The notes under the pieces were generated by a model that worked only from the letters and a program-made list of their open reading frames with translations, was not told the origin of the DNA and ran no database searches. Shown in pieces: positions 10,786 to 22,559 of a stretch of 64,000 nt of DNA; position 1 is the stretch's first letter, and every line of letters begins with the position of its first letter. The stretch covers positions 8,663,441 through 8,727,440 of the forward strand of contig JARWIR010000016.1 in NCBI GenBank assembly GCA_029959085.1, given 5' to 3'. The position numbers and the translations under genes are program-made. Source of the DNA: Nemophila menziesii (lineage: Eukaryota; Streptophyta; Magnoliopsida; Boraginales; Hydrophyllaceae).

Positions 10786-12242
10786 GGATCAGGGGGTTTA
10801 TGTTTGTGCACAACCTCTAAGTGTGCACTACCAACCATCTTCTCAATATCTTCATCTAAAGCAGATAGGGGGCTTCTCAATACATTAAATGAATTGTTAG
10901 TAGTAGGGGACTCAATTCTGCTACTTCCACTTCTATTCTTACCTGCCACCACACTCCATTGCTCATTTTGTTTACCTAATTTCCCATCTTCAGTTTGCAC
11001 TACTTCCTCACTCACAACAGCTTTTCCTTTATCTACAATTCTTGCTTCTTCCTTCTCCTTCATACTCTGATTTGGTTTAGGAACCCACACTTTTCTCTCA
11101 GGTTTACATATGTCATGATCATAACTCTGGCATCTCTCACATTTTCTTGGTGCCCATTCATAAAGAACATCTACTTCATGTAATTCACTCACCCCTGTAT
11201 CCACATATACCTTCCTCTGCAACTCCTTCTTTAAATTCACTTCCACACACACCCTAGCATAACCTAATCGCGTTCTTGATTCAGTTATTGAATCCATTTG
11301 TAAAGGGTTTCCTACACCACTAGCTATATAGCTTAACCCATCCCTATTCCACAGATTCATGGGTACATCTCTTAACCTAATCCATAGTGGAACTCTATCC
11401 AGTTCAATTTTGCCGAATTTCATATCAGCAGACCATTCTCTCAAGAAAAGAGGCCTGCCACTAATATGCCAAATCTGCTCCAGTGCTCTAACTTTCATTT
11501 CTAATTCATCGAATGTAAACACATACATATTCCCTTTCGATTTCACATCCACCTTCCCAAACTCCCTCCACTGGTACTTCACAAAATGTATAATCGCATG
11601 AAACTGAGGAGCTTGACCTATGAATTGTCCTATTAGGCAATTTTCCCATACCTTACCCCCATTATCAAACACTTGTTTAGGAGGTTTGATTATCATCTTA
11701 CCTTCATGTTCTATTGGCTCATGAAAATCTAATTCAAGTTTAGCTATATCTCTACTATCAAACAACTTACTCCACGGTTTAGCAGCTTTTACCTCACACT
11801 GTATTTCATTCACTTTTTTATCAGTTACAGCAGTCGAGCTTTGATACTCCTTCTGATTACTTACCTTATTACGCGGTGTGCTTTGAATTTCCTCACTATT
11901 TTTGCGGGAACTTACAATAAAATTGCCCGTCTCCTTTATTCCCATCTTTCCCAATTCATTGTTCTCCTTGTTATTGATTGGAGTAACAGTGATTTTCCCC
12001 GTCTCCTTTGTTGCGCTCTTCACCACTCCGTTATTCTCGTTAATTCCCGTCACCGATTTCACCGCCACTGTATTACCCGTCGCCAATTTACCCACCGTTG
12101 ATTTTCCCGTCACCGATTTTCCCAACGCCGATCTCTCCCCTTTTGTATTATTCTGCTGCTCCTTTGTCTCTTTAGTCACCTGAGCATCTTCAAATATCTG
12201 CCTCGTAATATCTACCTTAACAATTCTCTTTCTCGGTGCCAT
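10782..12242 (-). CDS. LINE ORF1 protein (DUF4283 / zinc-knuckle, Gag-like)
   Basis: A single intact 486-aa frame. The first 150 residues are low-complexity and lysine/asparagine/threonine rich. A DUF4283-like RNA-binding segment follows (about residues 165-330, including the stretch around REWSADMKFGKIELDRVPLW). Next comes a zinc-knuckle-like CERCQSYDHDIC, in which the final spacing is shorter than the usual CX2CX4HX4C. In plant L1 elements ORF1 binds the element RNA and forms the particle used for reverse transcription. The stop overlaps the ORF2 start in an ATGA tetranucleotide (10782-10785), which suggests termination-reinitiation. The ATG at 12240-12242 is the first good start after the 5' UTR. 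It appears intact, unlike ORF2. Confidence 0.88.
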   Translation of the reverse strand: MAPRKRIVKVDITRQIFEDAQVTKETKEQQNNTKGERSALGKSVTGKSTVGKLATGNTVAVKSVTGINENNGVVKSATKETGKITVTPINNKENNELGKMGIKETGNFIVSSRKNSEEIQSTPRNKVSNQKEYQSSTAVTDKKVNEIQCEVKAAKPWSKLFDSRDIAKLELDFHEPIEHEGKMIIKPPKQVFDNGGKVWENCLIGQFIGQAPQFHAIIHFVKYQWREFGKVDVKSKGNMYVFTFDELEMKVRALEQIWHISGRPLFLREWSADMKFGKIELDRVPLWIRLRDVPMNLWNRDGLSYIASGVGNPLQMDSITESRTRLGYARVCVEVNLKKELQRKVYVDTGVSELHEVDVLYEWAPRKCERCQSYDHDICKPERKVWVPKPNQSMKEKEEARIVDKGKAVVSEEVVQTEDGKLGKQNEQWSVVAGKNRSGSSRIESPTTNNSFNVLRSPLSALDEDIEKMVGSAHLEVVHKHKPPDP

Positions 12243-12617
12243 AGCTAGCGATTATGTTTGGATAGATGAAAAGAAGAAACGGAAGTTTTGGTTAGGGTTA
12301 GAAATTCAAATCTCTGATGAAACTGGCTTGAAGATGGATGAACAATTGTAAGATCCCAGAAAATGTGGAAAATAACAATTGATTCGAAAAGAAAATCCCA
12401 AAAAGTGTGGGATTTGGGGTTTTTTGGTTAGAGATTCGAACGGAAAAGAAGAAAAATGAAAAGAAACAAAACGCGTGAACTACTTTGACACCAACAAAAT
12501 GAACTTTATTCCACAGCGCGTGAGGCGCGTACAAAGTCTCTCATTTTCTTAAAAACTGTAGATATTTTTTTATATTATTCCCTATACTATGCAAATTGTT
12601 CCAGTGGGTCCGTTTTT

Positions 12618-13026
12618 ATTTAAATATATATATAAATTATGAATGTTTAGCTATAATCCCTTTTCTTTTTCTTTCCCTTTTGTCTCTTCTTCAATAAATC
12701 AAAACGCACCCTTTTTTTACCTCACCTCTTTGTACCACATCCTTTCCATGGTTTTGATCCATATCAAACTAATTCTAAAATTCAAATCTTGAAATAGGAA
12801 GGAAAAGAAAGAAGCAAAAATTCCAAATTTCCGTAAAGTAGAAGAGAAAGAAGAAGACATGAATGCCCTTCTTCAAATATCCCATTAGGTAATAAACACC
12901 AATATAAGATGACAATAAAAAGTAAAAATTGTTCCAAGGTAATAAACACCTTCGATACGCAAGTAACTGAAGCTTCAAATGAATCAAAATTCAGGTAAAA
13001 CTCTCATCCCTTGCATCTTTGCTCCT
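12618..13026. other. Pyrimidine-rich spacer and 3' flank of the ankyrin gene
   Basis: AT-rich with a CTTTTCTTTTTCTTTCCC tract near 12660. It lies downstream of the minus-strand ankyrin-TPR gene and probably contains its 3' UTR. No other gene is supported. Confidence 0.5.
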
Positions 13027-15372
13027 TTACACTTGAACTCCTTTTGTTTTGACCAAGTCTTTATAACGCGGAGTATCTGGAATAAAGAGCCACTCTTTCT
13101 CATCATTTTTTTCAACATATCTGGAATAAACAACACGATATAATATCATTCATAAATCTCTAACTTAACATAACATAAATAATATAATGAAAGTACTAAC
13201 TTAAGAGCTTCGAGCAGTTCTTCATTATCTGGCAAAAGCTTTAGACCTTCAAGTATGATTTGATCAGCTTTACTAAATCTCTGCATATGAAAAAAATTCT
13301 ATTAGAATTTATATATTACTAAAAAATAATAATAAATCATTTTATTATTACGTGTTGAATACGATATGCTTCAGCTACCCTAATATAACTGGTGGGCCAC
13401 ATCGGATATTGAGATTTGCAATCATTAGCTAAAGCCAATGCAGTATAAGGCATATTGATTTTTGCGAAGCAGAAGCTAGCAGAGGAAAGAATATGTTCAT
13501 CTGTTCTCTCTAAAATCTCACAAGCCTGTTTAATAAACATATAATTATTAGTAATCTCACTTAGCAAAGAATTAATACATATATATAGATCTTTCTTACC
13601 AAGTCGAACCAAGCACTAGCACTATAAAATTCCTGATTTGAAATGCATTTATCACCATTATCTTTAATTGTTTTAATTAACTGACGTTTAATCTCATCCG
13701 TTTCTTCATTTTTAGCATTCACATAATCCCTTACCTTTTGTAAGTTCCATTCATCTACCCCAGTAAATATGTTCCTTTCTTTAACCAAATAAACAGCACT
13801 TTCAAAGTCCTTGACCAGAGATGCTCCCTCAAGAGGGGTTAACCCTAACTAAAATAGAGATAAAATAAGGTAAGATAATAAAAACTTAGCCAATAAAGTA
13901 ATATATGAAGCTTACCATGTCTGCTCTGGTGGGGTCCGCTTTATTCTTGATAAGAGATTGCATAATCTCAATTTTCTTATCAAACGGTTTCATGGCCGAT
14001 ATATAGCACAAAGGACTTCTGTCAAAATCAAAAACCCCTTGATCTGCATTTGCATTTTTCACAAAAATCGTATTAATGCAACTTAGAGAAGTATTTTCTC
14101 TAATCGCATAGCTTGATAAAGCTTCCATAATAGGCGTTTTAGATCCACCTCGGCCAGTATTTACCTTCAAGAAGCAATAAATCATTATTATATTGCACCA
14201 TTGACTTTACTAATAGCGTAGAGATTACCTAAAGTTAGTTTCACAAACATTTGTACGTGTTATTATTTTAAGGAACATTTTGTAGTGCATTATGGCGTGG
14301 AACACAAACTTTGGGAGGAATTGTTCACCAATTAAGAGAAAGTGTGGGTTGGGGCCCACTAGGTATTGTACAGAAAGGCTGTGAATTATTACTTAACTCA
14401 ACCCCAAGTACCCCTAACCCCTGTGTTTCAAAAGATGTTACTAAACTACTAAAACTGTGAATGCTATCATTTGAGCATTCTTTTGAACACAAGGATATAA
14501 AAGTATATTATATAACACAATTAAAACTAAACAAACAAAATTAATTAAACACTAAACACACAAAGTTAATTAACTACTAAACAAACAAATTTACCGATGC
14601 TCCTTGATCTAACAAGGCTTTCACCATCTTTCTGTCTCCACGTCTTGAAGCAAGCTGTAACGCACTAACCGGATATACAGCATTAACGTTAACTCCTTGG
14701 TTGACCAGATAGGTCATTAACTCAACATCACCTGAGCAAAAATTTATAGTGAGCAATACATACCCTAACCCAGAAAAAATTGCACCACCGAACCTTTATT
14801 AACAGCCGGTATTAGAAGATTGGAACCAATTTCATTTAATTCTGAGCCTCTTTCTATCAAGAAGTGCATAACGTTCACATTATTCGAGCATATGGCATGA
14901 AAAAGGGGGGTATCTCCTATTTGAATATCTATAGTTAGTTGTAACCTAATAACATAAATAATATAAAATTACGATGAAAAATATGCAAACCTTCAAAATC
15001 TTTTAAACGAACACTCATGTTTTTTTCCATAATGAGAAAAGAAACAGTGGTTATATCTCCTGCGATCGCCGCCCAGTGCAAAAGGCTCTTACCCTTATGA
15101 TCAACGATCTTATGAAGTTTGTACCTAGACAGTGCTTTGAGAAATCTTCTTAGTTTTTTAAGATGCCCGGTTTCCCGTGAAGTGGCGGCTTCAAAAGCCG
15201 AAAAAGCCAAGTCGATCGGGTCCGGGTCTACTCCTTTTTCTCCGGCCCCTTTCCTTCCCTTTTTAGACTCCGCGCCCAACGATGCTTCTTTGAAGGCCGA
15301 TACAACCAGATCTACTGCGACGGAAACATCTCCTCCTCCTTCAGCCATTTTTTTCTCTCCTTCTTCCGCCAT
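13027..15372 (-). CDS. Ankyrin-repeat and TPR-like protein, 8 exons, 499 aa
   Basis: Exons in coding order: 15372-14991, 14928-14794, 14731-14595, 14164-13916, 13848-13600, 13525-13352, 13280-13201 and 13120-13027. All introns are GT-AG and the sum is 1,500 bp. Exon 1 encodes an acidic, Glu/Gly/Ala-rich start and the first ankyrin repeat (KSLLHWAAIAGDITTVSFLI). Exons 2-5 carry further repeats (GDTPLFHAICSNN, SALQLASRRGDRKMVKALL, LGLTPLEGASL). The C-terminal part (about residues 385-495) resembles TPR helices (ASAWFDL, AYTALALA-like repeats, NEELLEALKYV). Plant proteins of this ankyrin-plus-C-terminal-TPR type exist but have no settled role; protein binding is the inferred activity. The start at 15372 is the first ATG of the open exon; a second ATG lies 24 bases downstream. 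No transmembrane segment is apparent. Confidence 0.88.
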
Positions 15373-15502
15373 TTTCCGGTGTGATTTGTTGTAAAGTTAG
15401 TTTTATGTCTTGTTCGTCAAGTACATTTAGTAAGGTAAGTTTAATCCGATTAAACAATTATTACTTATTCTACCCCTGTACTTTTACTCGTTACCCCAAT
15501 TA

Positions 15503-15707
15503 CTACCCCTCACTTCTATAAATTGGTCCACTTCGCTTTTACAAAAAATCTTGATAATTTAAATATAGATTGGAAAATATAAATTTCAATATTTTAATAA
15601 AAGTAATAATAAAAAAAGTAGAAAAAAAGTATCTTGAATTCTTAAGTGGATATTATATTTGGAACATCATTTTTAGTAAGTGGAGAAATTCTATGGAACG
15701 GGAGGAG
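15503..15707. mobile_element. Stowaway-like MITE nested in the left arm
   Basis: TA flanks both ends (15501-15502 and 15708-15709). The right arm of the host element reads CAATTAACGAAAT at the corresponding place, which is the empty site with a single TA. The ends are inverted: CTACCCCTCACTTC on the left, with GAACGGGAGGAG on the right. 205 bp, no coding sequence. Confidence 0.8.
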
Positions 15708-16032
15708 TAACGAAATTCGTCAAAAATCACGGTTAGTTGGTCACGTGCAGGTCATGTGCGCTTTTTTTTCTTTTCCTTTTAATTAAAAAAATCGATTTTC
15801 TTATTTAATAAACAAAATCCATTAATTGACAAGGGCAAAATGGGTAGTTCATAATCACCTAACCTTTATATACACAAAATTAAAATAAAAAATAAAACAA
15901 AACATAAATCTTTTTCTTCATCTTGTGCAATCTCCATTTCCTCTACTCTTATACCGACACTTTACCACACCTCACCAGTTTTCCTTCAATACCCCACAAA
16001 ATTTCTTAGGAAAAAACGAAATGTAAGCTCAC

Positions 16033-16281
16033 TTGGAATTCCCAACTTCTTTCTTTGAAGGAGGAGAAGGTGAATCCAACCCTATAAACACCCCTGGTTC
16101 GGGCATTTCCACAACCCTTGAAGACAAAGAGGAGCCTCAATGCCCACCAGGTATTCGTCAATATGAGACAATGGATGTTTTAAGACCTGATATGTCTAAA
16201 CATGAACGACTTACACTTACCCAGAAATATGAGGAGGTGTATAATTTGACTCAGCTTAATTTTTTAAATAACTCGAGTTAA
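16033..16281 (+). CDS. Small open frame inside the inverted-repeat element
   Basis: An 82-residue frame, rich in Glu, Pro and Thr, ending in NNSS before TAA. An earlier ATG at 16021 is followed at once by a stop. It sits at the centre of an inverted-repeat element downstream of a CT-rich leader-like stretch. No domain is recognised, and it could be chance or the remnant of a captured exon. Confidence 0.25.
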   Translation: MEFPTSFFEGGEGESNPINTPGSGISTTLEDKEEPQCPPGIRQYETMDVLRPDMSKHERLTLTQKYEEVYNLTQLNFLNNSS

Positions 16282-17094
16282 AATAGTGTTTGGGTTTCGT
16301 AGGTTGTTTGTTAAAATGTTAATGTGGTATTAAATTAGTTGATGGGTTTAGCACATCATTGTAGATTTATAGTATTCAAAGCTTATTGTATTTTATTGAA
16401 CCTCAAGTACCTCTTTAATTCAAGATTTCTATCCTAATTTTGCTATTCTTTTTAAAGTTGCTTGTAGCTAGTGGTGGAATGTACGTGGAGGTGTTCAATA
16501 GAAGAGTGATCCCACTTGCTTACAGTATCAAGAAGAAGATTAATGCAGGAGAAACCAACACTTATTTGAACGAAATATTTATTCTATTCACGTATTTCAC
16601 CAAACTGAGTCATTGACACTTGTTGAGGAGACCTTGAATGCTGATGATGATGTTATTCGATCGTCCAGTTTCAAAATAAGGAAAAGGAAGTTTTAATCCA
16701 AAAAAAATGCAGATAGAATCAAGCAACCATGTTAATTGAGATTAGGGTTATTCAATCTCCCCCGATCGGAAGAAGCTTTATGTTTTGTTTTATATTTTGT
16801 TTTAATGTTGTGTATATATAGACTAGGTGATTATGATCTACCAATTTTCCTTGCAAATTAATAGGTTTTGTTTATTAAATAAGAAAATCGATTTTTTAAT
16901 TATAAAAAAAACAGAGCACATGACCTGCACGTGACCAACTAACGGTGATTTTTTACGGATTTCGTTAATTGGGGGTAACGAGTCACGAAAACTAGTTTAG
17001 GGGGTAAAATGTCGCAAGTTCAAAATCGGGGGGTTAGTAGTCAATTGGCCCATAGTACAGGGGGTAAATGATGTATTTGCACATTTATTTTTTA

Positions 17095-17438
17095 GCAAAT
17101 TCCATTTTTAGGCCATTATGTGCTAAAACCATTTTTAGTCCAAACGTTTCAGAACGCCCATTTTTAGGCCATTTTACAAATTCCGTGAGATATTTCATAG
17201 ATTTTAAGGGCAATTTGGATATTTCAATTAAACTATATTTTTATTTGACCACATCACAAAGTAGGGTTTCTATTTGAAGTGTCCAAATTGTCTTTAAAAT
17301 TTACAAAATATATCACAAAATTAGTGAAATGACCTAAAAATAGGCATTTTTAATACATATGGCCTAAAAATAGGTGTTTTGAAACGTCGGTCTTAAAATA
17401 TTTTAGCCTAGGTAATGGCCTAGAAATGGTATTTACCC
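17095..17438. mobile_element. Palindromic MITE, copy 1 of a two-copy family
   Basis: The element is nearly all inverted repeat: CCATTTTTAGGCCATTA near the left end faces TAATGGCCTAGAAATGG near the right end. The flanks TTTATTTTTTA (17084-17094) and TTTCTTTTTTA (17439-17449) match at 10 of 11 positions. They may be the target duplication, though T-rich flanks can match by chance. A related copy lies at about 40829-41158. Confidence 0.7.
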
Positions 17439-17449
17439 TTTCTTTTTTA

Positions 17450-18600
17450 CTCTTTTCATTTCCTATCCTATAATTGTCGGTAAAAGTTCATATCCAAAGG
17501 AACAGATTTTGGAGACGCAATGAAAATCTGTTCGATTTAAAAAAAACATTAGTAAATATATACTTGTATCCCCAAGACTAAATATCTCTCCCCCAACTCT
17601 TCCCGAACTAGAGATTACACAATATAAATTATTGGAATTGTAAGTTTGAACTCCGCTTATTGTTCTCGCTTTTTGTCTCCAAAAGAAATGTTGGACCCGC
17701 CCCATGTACCACCGTGACGATAAAGTTATTGTTGCATCTACGTTGTATTGTTGACGAATCTAGTAGTTCAGTTGGAGTGATGACGCCACCGTCATTAGAC
17801 AAGAACAAATAATTAGCCACGCTTTCTAACTTAAGTTGATAATGATCATTGTTTGTTAACACGTTAGAGTTGAGTATTTCTCCTTCAGATATATCTATAG
17901 TGGGTTGTTGTTAGTTTTTCCGATGAGTAGAAAGCGGACGCTGAGATATTTTGATTTTTTAGTCTTGATTTCGGTTTTACAAAATATATTGAACAGGTTT
18001 CGTAACTTATTTTTGCTCATAGTATTAGGTTTTAGCCCGCAACTAATGTGAATTTTCTTGATTTGTTTATCATATATTAGATAAGATTCTTTAAAATAAT
18101 GTGTATATATGATTAGAGTAAATGAAATAATTTAACGTAAGATACATGAAAACCTGAATGTCACAAATAGCGTAATTATTATGAATGGAAAATTAAATAA
18201 TTTCATTACATAGTAAAAATTGGAGTATAAAATATAAATTTGTAAGAAAAATAGGAGAGAAAAAAATTCTTGCTATTGCTTAATAATTTACAAATGAAAA
18301 TATTAATTTCCGGTTCAAGTAGAAAGATTGCATTATTTAAATCAAAAGAATTTCGATAAGAAAAACAAGAGAGTTGAATTCTTAATCTATTTAAACTTTA
18401 TAATATGCTCATGTTCTTAACTTTTAACTTAGTTCATAATATTTTTTTGCTTTTGCTTAGATTTTTTAAACTAATTTATAAATTTATATTTTGTAATTAA
18501 ATAATAAAGAACAATATTATAACTTAATTTGGTTTATAGGTTTTCCATACAGAAACTAATGCCATGAATCTATTCATCAATTGTAAATTTATAAAAAAAA
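17450..18600. other. Intergenic, with an unrecognised minus-strand open patch
   Basis: At 17463-17862 on the minus strand two overlapping frames give protein-like sequence (for example SVANYLFLSNDGGVITP) of no family I recognise. It may be a decayed exon. The remainder (17890-18600) is AT-rich with no structure. Confidence 0.35.
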
Positions 18601-18662
18601 ATTCATACATGAGAGGCTTAAAAGCCGTAAAGAAAAGAAAAATACAAGAAGAACAAAAGTTC

Positions 18663-19440
18663 TTATTCACTATCTAGTATAACTCTAGAAATTGCACATT
18701 CACTTCTGTCTCTCGTAATAGAGTTCCAAAGATAATCTGGAGGATCAGTAAGAGTCACAGGCTGACTATAAGACAAAACCCCTTCTTTCGCAAGCTTATC
18801 GGCACAAAGATTTGCTTCACGGAATATATGATTTAGTTCGAATTTAGGAAACTTTCTCAGCATCTCGCAACATTCATTTATAATTGAATCACCGGGGCTA
18901 CCTAAGTTCCCACCGCCTTTCACTAGCGTGTGGAACTTCCCCGAGTCCATCTCATAGTGAGTTGAGCTCCCACCGCCCTTCACTAGCGCGTGGAGCACCT
19001 TCAATTCTGTTTCAATAATCATCTCAGTATAACCTTTGCTAATAGCCCATCTAAGACCAAAATGAAGTGCAAAAAGTTCCGAAGTGAAGGGAGAATCAAC
19101 AAGACACGCCCCCATAAAACCGGATATGAATGAACCATACTTATCCCGTATTAGCCCTCCAATACCCGCCATTCCTTTGACGACAACGAAACTACCATCA
19201 ATGTTAAGCTTGTTACCCTCGCTTGGTTTTACCCATTTAACCATAACATTCGTAGCTACTTTGACTATACCACCATCAAAGCTCTTTCCCCACGCTAAAT
19301 AAAATTACTAGCTAATGCAAAAATCTCTCTTTTAAGCTCCAAAATATGTGGTATATTCGGCGCTCGGTTAAATATTATTTGATTCCGTTTGATCCAAATG
19401 ACCCAAAGTGCCGCAACAAACACATAAGGCCACTCGAAAC
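18663..19440 (-). pseudogene. LINE-derived RNase H (RVT_3) fragment
   Basis: The 193-aa frame at 18663-19244 has the RVT_3 fold: an Asp in LNIDGSF, a Glu in FTSELFALHFGLRWA, and the late HIFREANLCADKLAKEG. The third acidic site, usually in an E-x-D-S-type motif, reads IIETELKVL, so a catalytic Asp appears lost. A stretch of about 60 bases is duplicated inside the domain (HALVKGGGS and HTLVKGGGN). Upstream in another frame (to about 19440) lies WVIWIKRNQIIFN, typical of the region between zf-RVT and RNase H, then a stop and a frameshift. It is the 3' part of a LINE of a lineage with RNase H, unlike LINE 1. Confidence 0.75.
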
Positions 19441-19712
19441 CAGCTATTCGAGCCTTGGATTGAAGGTGGCTCTCAACCCAGGCCCTAACAACTCTTGTAT
19501 CTACTGTTGCAGGCCTGAAATCTGTCGCAGCTCCCGGTGCAGCAGCCGAGGTAATTTATAAATTATATGAGAGGAAAAATCTTTTTTTACACGATAATTT
19601 AGTAACTTTGATGTTATTACTATATTATTTTAGTTAATCTATATAATATATAAAAAGATAATCAATAGTTAAAAAATATGTTATTTAGAATTTGTCATTT
19701 GTTATTTTACCT

Positions 19713-22505
19713 TTTTTTTTATTAGCATATCAAACTTTTTATATTAAGCACCAACATCAAGTTTTACATCATAGCCCATTAACAAGTGGGCTTCTACTTT
19801 CACCTATTACATTAACTTGGGCTCGTTACAAGATAAAATAACTACATGGACTCTTAACTATTACAAATTTTATCAACTAACTTTCTAGCACTATTACAAT
19901 TAAATTTTCTCCTCTTTAGTTTAACAGCTACAAATGAAATAATGCCGTTAAACACTCTTTCCTCATTTACTTCTCTTTCACCATGATCTCTTCTATTTCT
20001 CTCGCTCCATATGAAGTAGATGAAAGTTGTAATACACACGCTTGTCTCCATCAAGTCTTCATTATTAGCGCTGCTTTTCTGAACCTCTTTTAACAACTCA
20101 TTAACTGAGGTACATTTCTTTCTAACACAGCTGAAATTTGTGAGTATGCACTGAAGAATTTCATTAGAAAACTTACAATTTATGAAGAGATGATCTAAGT
20201 CCTCCTCTTCAGAATTGCAGAAAAGGCAAGTTTTGGACACCACCAGATCCCACTCACTCAATCTGAGCTTAGTAGGGAGTCTATCTAAAACACCTAACCA
20301 GGCAATAAAAGAGCACCAAGGTATACATGATTTAGCCCAAATTAAATCACTCCAAGTTACTTTAGCATTATGAGGAGTTATCATGTTTAAGGTTTTCTTG
20401 AAAGAAAACTGGTTTTTAACACATTCAGTCCAAATTAGAGAGTCAGATTTCGCTACTAATTGTATATTTTTATAAGAGGAAAAGCCTTACTCATACAAGG
20501 TGGAATTCTCCACCTACCCTTTCCAAAACAGTCTTTTACCTTCTTATTACAACTTAGACTTGATTCATCCACCTGTATATTACTAATCTCCTGAACACTC
20601 CTTTTATCCACCCATTTATCCCACATTACATAAGTCATGTCACCATTTCCCACCTCATGATAAATAAGCTCATAAGCAACACTTCTGATTTTGAGTATTT
20701 GTTTCCACATCCAAGAATGGGATTGTTTAATGTCCAAACTCCATATACATCTATTTTTAAGTATATTAGTTCTTACCCAGATGCTCCAGAGGTTTTGATC
20801 AAGTGAGTAAAATCTCCAAAAAGTGTATAAGAGACATGTCTTGTTGATATACTCAATACTAGGGATATTCAATCCCCCTTCATCTTTATTACAACTAACA
20901 CTATCCCATGATACTCTTGCACCTGTAGCATTCTCCAAAGTACCTTTCCATAGGAAACCACTCATTCTTTGATTCAATTTATGTATTACTTGTTTAGGTA
21001 ACAAGAACACCCTGCACCAAAAAAGTATTTTGCTAATCAGAACTACTCTTATTAGCTCAACTCTACCAGCATAGGATAAAAACTTTGAACTCCAATGTTT
21101 GATGCTCTCGCAAATTCTTTCCATTAGAACATTTCCATCTTTCACACTTAATTTTCTTGAATTTAATGGAACCAAGGTATCTTACAGGTAAATTACCAAT
21201 TTTATTGTCTAAAATTTTAGAAATTTCAACCTTGATATTATCAATAACACCACCAAAGTACTTCATTTTTGTGAAAATTGATATGCAACCCTGAACATCT
21301 AGAAAATAAGTCTAAGGCCTCCTTGATTACAAGAGCTGAATTTAAGTCTGCCTTCATAAAAGTTAGTAGATCATCAGCGAATATTAAATGATTGAGATAT
21401 ACCTCTTTACATCTCGGGTGAAAATTGAATTCATTCTTCTCAGAAACAATGTGAAATAAAGCAGAAAATACTTCCATACAGATGGCAAATAAATAGGGGG
21501 AAAGAGGGTCCCCTTGTCTAAGGCCTCTCTTCCCTTTAAAGTAGCCACAAGACTCGCCATTCACGCAAATAGAGTATGAAGGTGAGGTAATACACATTAT
21601 AATTCAGTCTATGAATCTTTTGGGGAAATTAAGAGCATATAGTGTGGAAATCAGAAATTGCCAGTTAATACTATCATAAGCCTTCTGCATATCAAAATTA
21701 ATAGTGCAAGAAGGGCTAGTAGATAATTTCTCATACCCCAAAACCACCTCCCGAGCCACCAAAATATTATCCCCAATACATCTCCCTCCAACATAAGCAG
21801 CTTGTTCCAGGGATATAATAGATTTCATAACTTTTTTAAGTCTGTTCATTAGAATTCTAGCAATAGTTTTATATATAATGTTAACACATGCTATAGGTCT
21901 AAATTTCTTTACACTAGAAGGCTTTTTCTCCTTGGAAATTAATATAATATTTGTAGAGTTGACTTGATTAAGTAGTTTACCTGACTCAAATCACTATTTC
22001 ACTGCATTACAGAAATCATTGCCAACTATATCCCAAGAAGATTTGAAAAACCGAGCTGAAAAACCATCAGGGCCAGGGATTTTGCTATCACCTATAGCAA
22101 TAAGTGCAGCCTTGATTTCCTCATTGCTAATAGGAGCAACTAAGCCTTCATGAAATACTTGAGGTACCTCCTTTTTTAGTATTACCTTAACGGTGCTAGT
22201 TGAACACCTTTTTTGATTAACCTCCTCAGTACCAAGTAAGGATTTATAGTAATTGACAAATTCACTCTTTATATCTTCAGGATCAGATAGAACAGTCCCA
22301 TTCTCTCTAATGATAGTAACTATATGGTTTTTAGCTATTCTACCTTAATAAGTCTATAATAATACTGTGAGTTGCAATCACTATCATTGATAAACATAGC
22401 CCTTGATTTTTGTTTCATAGCTTCATGATGAGTCATAGTGGCAATCTCTAGCTTTTTTATCAATATCTTCTCTTTAGTTATGTCAGTTACTAACTGTTTA
22501 CCCTC
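19713..22505 (-). pseudogene. 5'-truncated LINE 2 (RT and zf-RVT)
   Basis: A T run at 19713-19721 is the poly(A) tail of a minus-strand LINE. Coding remnants run upward: zf-RVT (19854-20384, with CLFCNSEEEDLDHLFINC), the region after RT (20456-21266), RT with GKRGLRQGDPLSPYLF and FADDLLTFMK (21241-21597), CTINFDMQKAYDSINW (21604-21849), then IPGPDGFSARFFKSSWDIVG (about 22030-22090) and the RT N-terminus up to about 22505, where similarity stops. Lesions include a stop after RFID (about 21603-21606) and frameshifts near 22340, 21245-21265, 21170 and 20420-20455. It is a diverged relative of LINE 1 (shared YAGR-ELI-VVL-SK and WCRVFLLPKQVI). Confidence 0.85.
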
Positions 22506-22559
22506 CTAATGTATCCCTATTTGTCATGAATTAATCCTAACTGGAGACATTATTTTAGG

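Larger units (their letters stand above)
7078..12601 (-). mobile_element. Full-length LINE (L1-type) retrotransposon, LINE 1
   Basis: CAGTGGGTCCGTTTTT occurs at both edges (7062-7077 and 12602-12617) as a 16-bp target-site duplication, partly shared with the poly(A) tail, which shows as a T run on the plus strand (7073-7082). Read on the minus strand, the order is a 5' UTR of about 360 bp, ORF1, ORF2 (endonuclease, reverse transcriptase, zf-RVT), a short 3' UTR and the tail. Both ends are preserved, so this copy is full length. It has no RNase H domain. Confidence 0.93.
15466..17066. mobile_element. Inverted-repeat element with gene-like interior (MULE-like)
   Basis: The left arm (about 15466-15890) and right arm (about 16805-17066) are inverted copies sharing blocks such as GTTAGTTGGTCACGTGCAGG and AAAATCGATTTTCTTATTTA. 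The left arm is interrupted by a small Stowaway-like insertion at 15503-15707. The interior has a small frame at 16033-16281 (82 aa, starting MEFPTSFFEGGEGESN) and a second coding-like patch near 16600-16695 on the plus strand (ending in SSSFKIRKRKF before a stop). Neither matches a family I know. Outer boundaries and a target duplication could not be fixed, so the class is an inference from the long arms. Confidence 0.55.
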
